Assembly (NCBI GenBank): GCA_026398815.1
Contig: JAPLSA010000017.1
Coordinates: 124,001 to 188,000 of the forward strand
Direction of reading: 5' to 3'
DNA: 64,000 bases
Origin: Gammaproteobacteria bacterium
GTDB lineage: Bacteria > Pseudomonadota > Gammaproteobacteria > Nevskiales > Nevskiaceae
Positions 33,513 through 42,355 of the stretch are shown here, piece by piece. The notes under the pieces were generated by a model that worked only from the letters and a program-made list of their open reading frames with translations, searched no databases and was not told the origin of the DNA. The stretch's first letter is position 1. Every line of letters starts with the position of its first letter. Position numbers and translations under genes: made by a program.

Positions 33513-35584
33513 CTACCGCCGCGCCATCCCTGAAGTTCACCTTGGCGGACATCGCACTGTCGTGCGGGCTCACGAAGCCAGGGGTGTTCAAGCGATCCGT
33601 CCGCGAAGCCTGGTCATTCGACGAACAGCCGGTTCGCGGTGGCCGCCAGCGGTTGTACGCATTCAGCGACCTGCCCGCAGATCTTCAAGCCTCGCTGGCA
33701 ATTGCCGGCCGCATTCTGCCAACCGTCTCCTCCGCACCGGCCGGCACAGCCGGTGCCGCACCTTCGGCAGCTGATGCTGCCGCTTCTTCTTCGTCACCGG
33801 CAGCAAGAAATGCTGTCGCCTCCATCGAGAATTCGGAAAGCCTCTGGGCTCGATACGAACGCGCTGCCCCTGGCTGCAAAGCCAGGGCGGAAGCCGCCAC
33901 CCGTGCCGTTCAGGCGGTTGCCGCTCTGGTCGACCAAGGGCATCCGGTTCGCAAGGCCATCCGCGAAGTCGTCGCACGCGGTCTGGAAACCGAAGGCACG
34001 CTGCGCAAGCTCTGGTACGACGTGAGGCCGTATCCCAGGGCCGACTGGCTGGCCGTCTTGACTCCTGGCTGGCTCGGTCGCACGTCGGACAGCGTCAGTC
34101 CGGAGGCCTGGGACTTTTTCAAAGGGGACTACCTGCGTCTCGAAGGTCCAACGGCCAGCGCTGTTTACGACCGCCTGACCCGCGCTGCAAAAGAGCGCGG
34201 CTGGATCGTGCCGAGCCTCTCCAGCCTGCGTACCCGGTTGGACCGCGAAGTGCCACGCGCTGTGCAGGTGCTGGCGCGCCGGGGTACCGAGGCCTTCGCC
34301 CGGACCATGCCTGCCCAGCAGCGTGATCGCAGCGTCTTTCAGGCGATGGGCGGCGTGAACGCAGACGGGCATCGCTTCGACGTGTTCTGCAAATGGCAGG
34401 ACGGCACCGTGGCGCGGCCTGTCATGGTCGGCTGGCAGGACCTCTACAGCGGCAAGCTGCTCGCCAAGCGCGTGGACCGCACCGAACACAGCGGTCTGGT
34501 CCGCCTCAGCTTCGGCGACATGATCGAGCAGTACGGCATCCCCGGCGCGGTCTGGCTCGACAACGGCCGCAGTTTCGCCAGCAAGTTCATCACGGGCGGC
34601 ATGGCCAACCGCTATCGCTTCACCGTCCGCGAAGAAGACCCGGAAGGCCTGCTGACCAAACTGGTCGGACCCGAGAACGTCCACTGGACAACGCCGTATC
34701 ACGGCCAGGCCAAGCCGATCGAACGCGCCTGGCGCGATCTCTGTGAGCACGTCGCCAAGCATCCGGCCTTCGCCGGCGCCTACGTCGGCAACAACACGAT
34801 GGCCAAGCCAGAGAACTACGGCAGCCGCGCGGTGCCGATCGAAGAGTTCCTGGCCGTGCTAGACACCGAGATCGCCGCTCACAACGCGCGCCCTGGCCGT
34901 CGCTCGCACGTCTGTGCCGGCCGCAGCTTCGATGCTGCCTTTGCCGACAGCTACCAGGAAGCCGGCGTGCTGATCCGCATGCCCACGGCCGAGCAGCGGC
35001 GCTGGTGGATGCTGGCTGCCGAAAGCGTGTCCCTGGCCAGCAACACCGGCGAGGTCTCGCTGCTGGGCAACCGCTATTGGGACGAACGCCTCGTCGACCA
35101 CGCCGGCGACAAGGCCGTAGTCCGCTTCGACCCCGACAGCCTGCACAAGGGCGTGCACGTATACACGCTCGACGGCCGCTACATCTGCGCAGCGGACTGC
35201 TCTCATGCCGGCGGCTTCAACGATCTTGACGCCGCCCGCGATCTGGCCCGCGCGAAGAGCCAGCGCAAGAAGCACGCGAAGGGCGTGCTGGAAGCCGAGC
35301 GCCGCATGGATGCGGCCCAGGTGGCAGGCCTCATGCCGCGCAGCACGCCCGTCGTGCCCGCCACAGCCAAGAAAGTCGTGCGCATGGCCACCGGCCTGCC
35401 GCATGCGCCAGCCACCAACAGGCCGAACTTCGACCCCGCCGAGGCCACCTCGAAACCGGGCGCAAAGGTCGTTGCAGGCCGGTTTCAGAAGCCGAGTGCT
35501 CAATCCGCCGCCGAGATGGAGGCGGCCTTCGAAGAGGGCGTGGCCATGTTGCAGCGGAGGCAGGCCGGCAAGGCACGCCTGTGA
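33509..35584 (+). CDS. Mu-type DDE transposase A
   Basis: The 691-aa transposase has an N-terminal end-binding HTH region (FTLADIALSCGLTKPGVFKRSV) and a retroviral-integrase-fold core with DDE residues in HRFDVFCKWQD, VWLDNGRSFASK and GQAKPIERAWRDL. A Mu-type C-terminal beta-barrel and basic region follow. It catalyses integration and replicative transposition together with B. ATG 33509 overlaps the upstream stop. Confidence 0.97.
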   Translation: MTTAAPSLKFTLADIALSCGLTKPGVFKRSVREAWSFDEQPVRGGRQRLYAFSDLPADLQASLAIAGRILPTVSSAPAGTAGAAPSAADAAASSSSPAARNAVASIENSESLWARYERAAPGCKARAEAATRAVQAVAALVDQGHPVRKAIREVVARGLETEGTLRKLWYDVRPYPRADWLAVLTPGWLGRTSDSVSPEAWDFFKGDYLRLEGPTASAVYDRLTRAAKERGWIVPSLSSLRTRLDREVPRAVQVLARRGTEAFARTMPAQQRDRSVFQAMGGVNADGHRFDVFCKWQDGTVARPVMVGWQDLYSGKLLAKRVDRTEHSGLVRLSFGDMIEQYGIPGAVWLDNGRSFASKFITGGMANRYRFTVREEDPEGLLTKLVGPENVHWTTPYHGQAKPIERAWRDLCEHVAKHPAFAGAYVGNNTMAKPENYGSRAVPIEEFLAVLDTEIAAHNARPGRRSHVCAGRSFDAAFADSYQEAGVLIRMPTAEQRRWWMLAAESVSLASNTGEVSLLGNRYWDERLVDHAGDKAVVRFDPDSLHKGVHVYTLDGRYICAADCSHAGGFNDLDAARDLARAKSQRKKHAKGVLEAERRMDAAQVAGLMPRSTPVVPATAKKVVRMATGLPHAPATNRPNFDPAEATSKPGAKVVAGRFQKPSAQSAAEMEAAFEEGVAMLQRRQAGKARL

Positions 35585-35609
35585 TCCGCACGGAACCAGA
35601 AACAGAAAA

Positions 35610-35637
35610 CCCGCCAGGTGGTGACACACCGGGCGGG
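35610..35637 (+). promoter_or_regulatory. Hairpin between A and B genes
   Basis: CCCGCC and GGCGGG flank an inner GGTG/CACC stem with one mismatch. It lies between the A stop and the B ribosome site, without a T run, so it may adjust the A:B ratio or stabilise the mRNA. Confidence 0.4.
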
Positions 35638-35685
35638 CTGACAACCGGGGCGGAAGCCCCTTCACAACGCGAAAGGAGTCTAGCA

Positions 35686-36666
35686 ATGGCTGACGCATCA
35701 CACGCAGAACACCCGAATTCCCCCGGCGGCACGGCCGCCATCGATAGCGTTCGCAACCAGGTTGCGCAGCTGATCGCCGATCCTGCCGAAAACCTGAGTC
35801 AGGCTGATGTCAGTCGCGAAGCGAACGTCAACACCAGCACGCTCAGCCGGTTCTTGAAGAGCGCGTATCCAGGCGACAACGCCGAGATCGCAATGAAGCT
35901 TGCCAAGTGGCTGGATACCCGGCGTACGCGAGCGGCGAGCCAGGGCCAGCTGCCCACGGCACCGGCCTTCGTCGATACCACCATCAGCCGCCGCGTGCTG
36001 GCCGCGCTCGGCTACGCCCAGATGGCGGGCGACATCGCCGTGGTCTACGGTGGCGCCGGCCTCGGCAAGACCAAGGCCACCAGGCGCTACGCCGAACAGC
36101 ACTCCAGCGTCTGGCTGGTGGAAATGACCCGCAGCCACGGCCGTCTGCTCGGCGCGCTGGAGCGCATCGCCGCCACGCTGGGCCTGCGCGGCATCGCCCG
36201 CGAGCCGGCGAAGGTCCAGGACAAGATTCACGACCGCGTCGAAGGCACCGGCGGCCTGCTGGTCATCGACGAAGCCCAGCACCTGGACAACGACGCGCTG
36301 GAGGCCATCCGCGCCATTCACGATGCCACCGGGATTGGCGTCGTGCTGATCGGCAACGAAGTGCTGTACTCGCGCCTGACCGGCGGCAAGAGGGACGCCG
36401 GCTTCGCCCAGCTGTTCAGCCGCATCGGCAAGCGCGTGCGGCTGACCCGCGCCAGCGCCGCCGATGCCGACGCCATCGCCGACGCCTGGAACGTGGAAGA
36501 TGCCGAGGCCCGCGAGCTGCTGCGCGACATCGTCGCCAAGCCCGGTGCCCTTCGCGGTGCAACCAAATGCCTGCGCCTCGCCAGCGTCAGCAGTGCGGCT
36601 GGCGCGCGGGGCATCACCGCCCAGCACCTGGTTCATGCCTGGCAGGAACTGGGAGGTGCGGAATGA
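35686..36666 (+). CDS. Mu-type transposition target ATPase B
   Basis: The 326-aa AAA+ ATPase has an N-terminal HTH (LSQADVSREANVNTSTLSRFL), Walker A GGAGLGKTKA and Walker B LLVIDEAQHLD, with sensor VLIGNEVL. It binds target DNA and activates A. AAAGGAG upstream of ATG 35686 supports this start over an in-frame ATG at 35581. Confidence 0.95.
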   Translation: MADASHAEHPNSPGGTAAIDSVRNQVAQLIADPAENLSQADVSREANVNTSTLSRFLKSAYPGDNAEIAMKLAKWLDTRRTRAASQGQLPTAPAFVDTTISRRVLAALGYAQMAGDIAVVYGGAGLGKTKATRRYAEQHSSVWLVEMTRSHGRLLGALERIAATLGLRGIAREPAKVQDKIHDRVEGTGGLLVIDEAQHLDNDALEAIRAIHDATGIGVVLIGNEVLYSRLTGGKRDAGFAQLFSRIGKRVRLTRASAADADAIADAWNVEDAEARELLRDIVAKPGALRGATKCLRLASVSSAAGARGITAQHLVHAWQELGGAE

Positions 36667-37094
36667 GCGGCCCCGGCGCCTTGGGGCTGCATTCCCGCAA
36701 CATCGGCCTCGTCGAATTTCCGTCCGGCATCGCTTCCGAAGATCTGCTGAGCGAAGCCGACATCGCCGGTCTCGCCTCTTCGCAACACCGTCGAGCCATC
36801 GAAGCCGCAGTCGGTGTCGATAACCCGGTGCTGCCGGGAAACAGTGGATTCGCCGTCGGCTTGCTGATGGCGGGCCGGGCACTCGATCGCCTCGACCAAG
36901 CTCGGTGTCTGGTTGTCGGCATCGAAGTGGGGTTCCAGTCGGCCACGATCCGGCTCGCCCGGCCGCCGAGCGCGGTGCTGAATCTCCGTGAAGAGCGGGC
37001 GTGCCATACCGGGCCGCGTGGCGACCGCATCCACGTCATGCGCACCCACTTCATGGGCGTGACACTGGAATGGCGCGAGGCGCCGCCGCTGTGA
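36663..37094 (+). CDS. Unknown phage protein
   Basis: The 143-aa protein starts at an ATGA overlap with B and ends overlapping the next gene. No family is recognised. The C-terminal part VMRTHFMGVTLEWREAPPL contains strands. It belongs to the early operon. Confidence 0.7.
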   Translation: MSGPGALGLHSRNIGLVEFPSGIASEDLLSEADIAGLASSQHRRAIEAAVGVDNPVLPGNSGFAVGLLMAGRALDRLDQARCLVVGIEVGFQSATIRLARPPSAVLNLREERACHTGPRGDRIHVMRTHFMGVTLEWREAPPL

Positions 37095-37405
37095 CCGCCC
37101 AGGCGATCACCGACGGGCTGCTGGCCTACCTGCAGCACGGGCCGCGGCCGCTGCTGATGGTGCAGATGCACCTGCAGCGCCAGCACGGCCTGAGCCGCGT
37201 CGAGGCCAACCGCACGTTGCTGATCGCCCTGAAGTACGGCCGCATCGAGACCCACGGCATGCACTCGCTATTCGTGCGCGCCGCTGGTGATCCCCGCCGC
37301 TGGCCTCGCCAGCCCCAGCCCCGGCCACCGCATCGCGGCCCGTGCCTGCATCCCGCCTTCCGTAGCAGCGAACCCGCTGCAGCCTCCACAGGAGTTTCCG
37401 CATGA
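37091..37405 (+). CDS. Small early phage protein (winged-helix-like)
   Basis: The 104-aa product starts at GTG 37091 and overlaps its neighbours by 4 bp on both sides. Its first 65 residues (LLAYLQHGPRPLLMVQMHLQ, GLSRVEANRTLLIALKYGRIETHG) look like a winged HTH. The tail is Pro/Arg-rich. Confidence 0.65.
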   Translation: MTAQAITDGLLAYLQHGPRPLLMVQMHLQRQHGLSRVEANRTLLIALKYGRIETHGMHSLFVRAAGDPRRWPRQPQPRPPHRGPCLHPAFRSSEPAAASTGVSA

Positions 37406-37968
37406 ACGCAGTCCCGAAGTCCGTCAGCGCCCCAGACACCACGGTCGCGCTTGCCATCGTTGAAGAGCGCACCAAGAACTACCGGCACGCACGCGATCTG
37501 CTCGCCAGCAGGCTTCGTCAGCTGGAAGACGAAATGGATGCGGCCAAGCGCCGCGCCATGCCGTTGATCACCAGCGCGCTCGGGGCTGCCAAGGCGGCCG
37601 AAGGCGAACTGTCCGCCGCCATCCAGGAGCGCCCGGAACTGTTTGTGAAGCCGCGAACGCTGATCGTGCATGCCATCAAGATCGGCATCGAAAAGCAGAA
37701 GGGCAAGATCATCGTCGACGATGCCGACCGCACCGTGGAGCTGATCCGCAAGTACCTGCCGGATCAGTTCGATGCCCTGGTCAAGACTCGCCACAAGCTG
37801 GTGAAGGCCGGCCTCAACCAGCTGAAAGCCCAGGAACTGAAACGCATCGGTGCCGAGGCGACTGACGCCGGCGACGTGGTCGTGATCCGGCCGGTGGATT
37901 CGGATCTGGAAAAGCTGCTGAACGCCTTCCTGAAGACCGACGAAACGTCGGTAGAGGAAGACGCATGA
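37402..37968 (+). CDS. gam: Host-nuclease inhibitor Gam
   Basis: The 188-aa Ku-like Mu Gam protein binds DNA ends and protects them from exonucleases. It has long N-terminal helices (LASRLRQLEDEMDAAKRRAM) and FVKPRTLIVHAIKIGIEKQKGKI with VELIRKYLPDQFDALVKTRHKLVK, characteristic of the family. AGGAG precedes ATG 37402. Confidence 0.94.
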   Translation: MNAVPKSVSAPDTTVALAIVEERTKNYRHARDLLASRLRQLEDEMDAAKRRAMPLITSALGAAKAAEGELSAAIQERPELFVKPRTLIVHAIKIGIEKQKGKIIVDDADRTVELIRKYLPDQFDALVKTRHKLVKAGLNQLKAQELKRIGAEATDAGDVVVIRPVDSDLEKLLNAFLKTDETSVEEDA

Positions 37969-38267
37969 TCGCGCAGCCGAAGCGGAAGTTGACGGCCTTG
38001 CTGGCCTGGCATTCAGAGGCCGCCGAGCGCGAGTCGCGGCGGCGCCAGGCGGCCCGCTTGAGCCCCAGCGTGCAGGTGGACTCCTGGAACGCTGAGCATC
38101 CAGTTGGAACGCCGGTTTACGTGCGTCTCGACAACGGCACGGAAATGGAGACCACCACCCGCAGCAAGGCCCAGGTGCTCAGCGGTCACAGCGCCGTGAT
38201 CTGGCTGGAAGGGATTACCGGCTGCTATCTGCTGGACCGCTGCCGCGTGCGGCAGGTGCCGGCGTGA
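37965..38267 (+). CDS. Unknown early phage protein
   Basis: The 100-aa protein overlaps Gam and the HU-like gene by 4 bp each. Its N-terminus is basic and helical and the C-terminal half forms predicted strands with TPVYVRLDNGTEMETTTRS and VIWLEGITGCYLL. Family not recognised. Confidence 0.7.
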   Translation: MIAQPKRKLTALLAWHSEAAERESRRRQAARLSPSVQVDSWNAEHPVGTPVYVRLDNGTEMETTTRSKAQVLSGHSAVIWLEGITGCYLLDRCRVRQVPA

Positions 38268-38539
38268 AAGCCGCCGAACTCGCCGTGCACATCGCCGCCG
38301 AGCGGGGCATCACCGTGGCGCTCGCTGCCCATCTGCTTCACGACCTGGCCTCGGCGGCAATCGCCGAACTGCAGGCCGGCAAGCAGGTTGAACTGCCAGG
38401 CCTCGGGTTGTTGAAGCCCGAGCTGCAGCCGGAGCGCCGCTGGCGTGACGGCCGGATCAAGGCCCACGTCGTGGTGCGCCTGCTGCCCTCGGCCGATCTC
38501 AAGTACGCGCTCGCCCTCGCGCCATCGGCCAGCCGCTGA
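38264..38539 (+). CDS. HU/IHF-like DNA-binding protein
   Basis: The 91-aa product (GTG 38264) has an HU-type N-terminal helical pair and the turn ELQAGKQVELPGLGLLKPE leading into the DNA-binding arm. Phage-borne HU-like proteins may help assemble the transpososome. Confidence 0.75.
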   Translation: MKAAELAVHIAAERGITVALAAHLLHDLASAAIAELQAGKQVELPGLGLLKPELQPERRWRDGRIKAHVVVRLLPSADLKYALALAPSASR

Positions 38540-38541
38540 CC

Positions 38542-39195
38542 ATGAGCGACCACCCATCGCCGCGCCGCGCGCAGCCCACGGTCAGCGCGCTGCACAAGAA
38601 GCTGGTGCAGCTGGTGCACGTCGGCAAGAGCAAGCTCCGGCTGGACGAAGACACCTATCGCGCCATGCTGGTCACGCATGGCGGTGCGGACAGCACCACC
38701 GGCATGACGGTGGCGCAGCTGGAGCGCGTGCTGGCGCACCTGCGTACCTGCGGCTTCATCCCGGCCCGCACCGCCCAGACCCGAGCGGGCAAGCACCGCA
38801 CGCCGCACAACCTGGGCGCTGGCCATAACGGCGACCTGGTGAAGAAGGTTGAAGCTCTGCTGACCGATGCCGGTCTGCCCTGGACGTACGCCGTATCGAT
38901 GGCGCAGCGCATGTACCGCAAGGATCGCATCGAGTTCTGCGATTCCGTCGAGTTGGCCGGCATCATCGCCGCACTCGAACGCGCAGCCACAAAGCGCCTG
39001 CAGCAGCAGCTGCAAGCAGCGCTGGCCACAGCCGGCTTGCAGTGGGGGCACGTCAAGTACATCGCCGTCATGGAATTCGGGTTCTCGCCGAAATGGGGCG
39101 TCGAGGCGTACCCCCAGGCCATGAGCCAGGTGCTGCGCTTCCTGAAGGGCGAGCTGGTGGGTGCCGGCAAGCTCACGCCGCCGGCAACGTCATGA
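38542..39195 (+). CDS. gemA: Regulatory protein GemA
   Basis: The 217-aa protein matches the Mu GemA family: ALHKKLVQLVHVGKSKLRLDEDTYRAML at the N-terminus and DLVKKVEALLTDAGLPWTYAVSMAQRMYRKDRIEFCDSVELAGIIAAL towards the C-terminus. GemA alters host gene expression and DNA supercoiling in Mu. Confidence 0.92.
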   Translation: MSDHPSPRRAQPTVSALHKKLVQLVHVGKSKLRLDEDTYRAMLVTHGGADSTTGMTVAQLERVLAHLRTCGFIPARTAQTRAGKHRTPHNLGAGHNGDLVKKVEALLTDAGLPWTYAVSMAQRMYRKDRIEFCDSVELAGIIAALERAATKRLQQQLQAALATAGLQWGHVKYIAVMEFGFSPKWGVEAYPQAMSQVLRFLKGELVGAGKLTPPATS

Positions 39196-39398
39196 CCATA
39201 CCGACGACAGACCAGGTCATGGATTCCATCCGCACCCTCCTTGGCAGCCTGCCGCGCGATACCGAAATGCGCTTCTACTGGCAAGACGGCCGACAGTGTC
39301 TGGACTGGACAGACCCCGAATCGGGCACCCAGAGCCTGCGTCTGATCCGCCGTCAGGACGATGGCTGCGGCACCTGCGAGCGAATCCCGAATGGCTGA
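39192..39398 (+). CDS. Small unknown phage protein
   Basis: The 68-aa product begins at ATG 39192, overlapping the gemA stop by 4 bp, and overlaps mor by 8 bp. It contains RFYWQDGRQCLDWTD and two cysteines near the C-terminus. No family recognised. Confidence 0.65.
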   Translation: MTIPTTDQVMDSIRTLLGSLPRDTEMRFYWQDGRQCLDWTDPESGTQSLRLIRRQDDGCGTCERIPNG

Positions 39399-39795
39399 CC
39401 TGTTCGAGGATCAAGACCTGCCGCTGGGCGCGCTGCCGGAGCACGAAGCGCTGCTGCAGAAGTGGCCATCGCGCCTGGTCGAAATTCTCGACCACCTGGA
39501 GCACCAGCTTGGTGCCGAGCTGCGCGGCACCGTGGCACCGGAAACCATCACCCGCATCGCCAGGGAAGCTGTGCTGGCCATCGCCAGCGTCGCTGGCGGT
39601 CGCCCCATCTACCTGCCAGCGGCCAGCCACCTGCGCCGCGCCTTGCGAGACGAGCACCTGTGGGAGGGCTTCCGGGGAAACAACTACGACGAGCTGTGTC
39701 GCACCACCGGCCTCACTGAAAGCCAAGTGCGCCGGATCATCAACACGCAGCAGAAAGTGCAGGTCGCACGGCGGCAAAGGAGCCTGAAGCTGTGA
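39391..39795 (+). CDS. mor: Mor-family middle/late transcription activator
   Basis: The 134-aa protein shares the Mor/C layout: acidic N-terminus, dimerisation part RPIYLPAASHLRRALRD and a C-terminal HTH (FRGNNYDELCRTTGLTESQVRRIINTQQ). In Mu it activates the middle promoter. An in-frame ATG at 39361 is an alternative start. Target promoter is probably downstream, near 40900-41000. Confidence 0.9.
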   Translation: MADLFEDQDLPLGALPEHEALLQKWPSRLVEILDHLEHQLGAELRGTVAPETITRIAREAVLAIASVAGGRPIYLPAASHLRRALRDEHLWEGFRGNNYDELCRTTGLTESQVRRIINTQQKVQVARRQRSLKL

Positions 39796-40499
39796 AGACT
39801 GAACGCGAGCGCAAGCTAGACAAGCTCAAGAAGTGCCTGCGCCTGGCGAAGTCCAGCAACGAGCATGAGGCAGCTGCGGCACTGCGCCAGGCGCGGAAGA
39901 TGATGGACGAGCTCGGCCTGTCCGCTGACGACGTGGCCGCATCGGAAGCGTCAGAAGCCCAGGCGAAATCACAGGCGGGCCGTTCTCCACCGATGTGGGA
40001 AACGCTGCTGGCGAGCACGGTTGCGCGGGCCATTGGCTGCGGGCTGTTCTTCCGTGGTCGCTACACCGCCCGCAGCACGATGGAGGGCCACTACGTGTTC
40101 GTGGGCTGCAGCGGCGGAGCCGAGATCGCCGGCTATGCGTACACGTCACTGTCTCGTCGGCTCAGGGCGGCGCGGTCGGAGTACCAGGCCAAGCACCTGA
40201 ACCGCTGCAAGCGGGCCAACCGCGTGGAGCGCGCCAACGCCTTCTGCACCGGCTGGGTGATCGCCGTGGAGACAAAGGTGGGCGCTCTGGTCGTAGCCCC
40301 CGAGAATCGGGCAGCGATCGACAGTTACATGGCTCGGCTTCGGCTTCAGCCAGGTCGCGCAGAGAACACAGTGGCCAAGGCCGAGGAGGCGATCAGCCGC
40401 CGATACCATGACTTTGCGCAGGGAGCCCGACAGGGCCGTGAAGTGGACCTGCGCCGGCCAATAGCCGGCGGCGGCCCAGCGCCGGAGGCGATCCGCTGA
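39792..40499 (+). CDS. DUF2786-like phage protein
   Basis: The 235-aa product (GTG 39792) begins with KLDKLKKCLRLAKSSNEHEAAAALRQARKMMDELGLS, the DUF2786 signature. A second domain follows, with VFVGCSGGAEIAGYAYTSLSRRL and conserved YH-containing tail. Common in Mu-like and other phages; function unknown. Confidence 0.82.
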   Translation: MKTERERKLDKLKKCLRLAKSSNEHEAAAALRQARKMMDELGLSADDVAASEASEAQAKSQAGRSPPMWETLLASTVARAIGCGLFFRGRYTARSTMEGHYVFVGCSGGAEIAGYAYTSLSRRLRAARSEYQAKHLNRCKRANRVERANAFCTGWVIAVETKVGALVVAPENRAAIDSYMARLRLQPGRAENTVAKAEEAISRRYHDFAQGARQGREVDLRRPIAGGGPAPEAIR

Positions 40500-40729
40500 T
40501 GCAATGCCCGATCCCCGGCTGCACCGATTCGACTCGACCGGGGCAATTGCTCTGTCGCCTCCATTGGTCCGCCGTTCCCACGGAACTCAAGGGCCGGGTG
40601 TGGAGCACCTGGCGCGCGTTCACGAAGGCGGTGGGGCACCGCGCCGCCCTCGTCGCCCGCCAGCCGTACCTGGATGCGCGCCAGGCCGCGATCGATCACG
40701 TTGCTGCGGCGCAGGGTCCGCTGCTTTGA
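40499..40729 (+). CDS. Small Cys-containing phage protein
   Basis: The 76-aa product has CPIPGC and CRLHW spaced like a zinc-binding knuckle, followed by a basic helix. ATG 40499 overlaps the previous stop (TGATG). Function unknown. Confidence 0.65.
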   Translation: MQCPIPGCTDSTRPGQLLCRLHWSAVPTELKGRVWSTWRAFTKAVGHRAALVARQPYLDARQAAIDHVAAAQGPLL

Positions 40730-40844
40730 ACGGCTCGTCTCCAGCTTCGGACCTATGCAGTTTCAACCAGACGGCAATTGCATCGAATGCCGCTTTCAGT
40801 ACCTTCAAAACTTCGATCAGCAGCATGATTTCATCGTGGTTCAC
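40620..40844 (-). CDS. Antisense small ORF with strong ribosome site
   Basis: GTG 40844 has AGGAGA six bases upstream. The 74-aa product begins with an amphipathic helix (LLIEVLKVLKAAFDAIAVWLK) and ends in a basic, disordered tail that overlaps the preceding plus-strand gene. It is the only leftward ORF in this block. It could be a real small protein or an artefact of the opposite strand. Confidence 0.4.
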   Translation of the reverse strand: MNHDEIMLLIEVLKVLKAAFDAIAVWLKLHRSEAGDEPFKAADPAPQQRDRSRPGAHPGTAGGRRGRRGAPPPS

Positions 40845-41021
40845 CGGCGCTCTCCTGTTGATGGCCGGTTCCGATCATCTGGTCACGACTTCGCTGCGTC
40901 TGCGGGGGATCGGCGTTGCAATGAATCTTGCAACCCCTAAACGTCGTGCAACTTGCATGACGCAACCGCGATCCCTGCTTGACAGATCGCGTGTCGTGAC
41001 GATCGGCACAACGCGTTCGCC
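40730..41021. other. Intergenic control region (middle promoter candidate)
   Basis: This is one of the longest gaps in the rightward gene set. It holds several TTGCAA/TGCAA motifs (about 40917-40970), a TTGACA at 40979 without a good -10, and the antisense small ORF. It probably contains the Mor-activated promoter for downstream genes. Confidence 0.45.
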
Positions 41022-41588
41022 ATGCGTCTGACCTGCAGGTCCTGCGGTGCCACCGGTTCCGCCGAGACCGTGTTCGGCGATGCCGACGCCGGTGCAGCGC
41101 TGCTGCTGGCTGGCGAGCTGCAGCCCGCAGTGGCGCGCCAGGTCTGGGCCTACCTGGCGTTGTTCCGGCCGCGCGAGCGGGCATTGACATGGTCACGCAC
41201 CCACAAGCTCCTGGCCGAACTGGTGGAGCTGATCCGTCCGGGCACCATCCGCCGCAAGCACGCTGACTATGTGGTGACTCAGGCCATGTGGCTGCAGGCG
41301 CTGGAACACATGACCACCGTCCGCGACTCGCTGACGTTGCCGCTGAAGAGCCACGGCTACCTGCTCGATGTGCTGGCCGGCTATGCCGACAAATCGGCCG
41401 CGCTCGCCGAGCGCGATCAGGAGCAGAAGATCCGCGACAAGCCGGGTGCTCCGCCGTCGGCGTCGGCGATCACTGCCAGGCAGCTGGTGCACTTCGAGAA
41501 CGAAGCCCGCAAGCGGCTGAAGATGGCGCCGCTGACCGCCGATGAAGAAGTTGCGTTTATCGCCAAGAGCCGTGATCTGTCTCTCTGA
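41022..41588 (+). CDS. Unknown phage protein with N-terminal zinc-ribbon-like pair
   Basis: The 188-aa product starts LTCRSCG and has a helical body (PAVARQVWAYLALFRPRERALTWSRTHKLLAELVELI) with a C-terminal RLKMAPLTADEEVAFIAKSRD. Similar proteins occur at this location in Mu-like phages; function unknown. Confidence 0.7.
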   Translation: MRLTCRSCGATGSAETVFGDADAGAALLLAGELQPAVARQVWAYLALFRPRERALTWSRTHKLLAELVELIRPGTIRRKHADYVVTQAMWLQALEHMTTVRDSLTLPLKSHGYLLDVLAGYADKSAALAERDQEQKIRDKPGAPPSASAITARQLVHFENEARKRLKMAPLTADEEVAFIAKSRDLSL

Positions 41589-41648
41589 AGCGCAGGCGCG
41601 TCACCGATAGAATTTGGCCGAAACCTCGCCCCCACACCAGGACGCACG

Positions 41649-42221
41649 ATGAAGACGCTGGGAAGGATTCTGATGATTCTGCTGGCCGGTATTGGCGGTG
41701 CCGTGCTCGTGGTCGGCGTCGTGCTCTGGCAGAAGGAGGACGCGCGCAGGGACGAAGTCCGGGAGCAACTTGCTTCGGCACCCCAGGCCAGCCGCCCCCT
41801 GGCATCTCCGGACCACTACTACAGCTACGTTGATGGCACGGAGTACGGCTACCAGCCGGCGCTGTCGGAAGAAGATAGGCAGACGGGCAAGATCGGTGCC
41901 GAGCTGGTCATGTTCCGGTATCACGGCATCCGCAATGGCCGCATCCAGCTCGGCACCAACCTGGGCGGCGGCATCAGCCAGGTGGTGGATTGCACCGAGC
42001 CCTGCGATACCGTGCGCATCCGGCTGTTCAGTGGCTGGCGCGAGATCAAGCGGGACTACCTCGCGCTGACGCCGGGCATGATCGTCGGGATGGCGATGAG
42101 CGATGCACGTCGGGGCAAGATGAAGCTGCACCTGAACCGCGATGGCAAGTACGTTTTCTTCGGCGAGACCCGCGCAGAAGCGACACTCTTCGGCAGTGCC
42201 AAGGAAGTGGGCGGCATTTGA
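41649..42221 (+). CDS. Single-pass membrane protein of unknown function (possible moron)
   Basis: The 190-aa protein has an N-terminal hydrophobic helix (residues about 6-26) and a periplasmic domain with a DCTEPCD cysteine pair and a C-terminal strand-rich region. It stands alone between non-overlapping gaps and is followed by a terminator, as lysogenic-conversion genes often are. Not recognised. Confidence 0.65.
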   Translation: MKTLGRILMILLAGIGGAVLVVGVVLWQKEDARRDEVREQLASAPQASRPLASPDHYYSYVDGTEYGYQPALSEEDRQTGKIGAELVMFRYHGIRNGRIQLGTNLGGGISQVVDCTEPCDTVRIRLFSGWREIKRDYLALTPGMIVGMAMSDARRGKMKLHLNRDGKYVFFGETRAEATLFGSAKEVGGI

Positions 42222-42273
42222 CCTGAGTGCGAACCCGCGCTTTTTCGCAAACTGACCCGGATGCTTAACTGAA

Positions 42274-42297
42274 GGCCCGCCACCCAGCGGGCCTTTT
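42274..42297 (+). terminator. Rho-independent terminator
   Basis: GGCCCGC/GCGGGCC stem with a 6-base loop followed by TTTT, 52 bp after the membrane-protein gene and before the lysis block. Confidence 0.85.
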
Positions 42298-42355
42298 GCT
42301 TTGCATCCGCATCTGCGAAACCCTTGGGTCCGGGCACGCGCGCGATCCTGCGCGC

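Noticed and set aside
40978-41021. Sigma70 promoter TTGACA near 40979
   Set aside because: No acceptable -10 at the right distance; a Mor-dependent promoter is more plausible.
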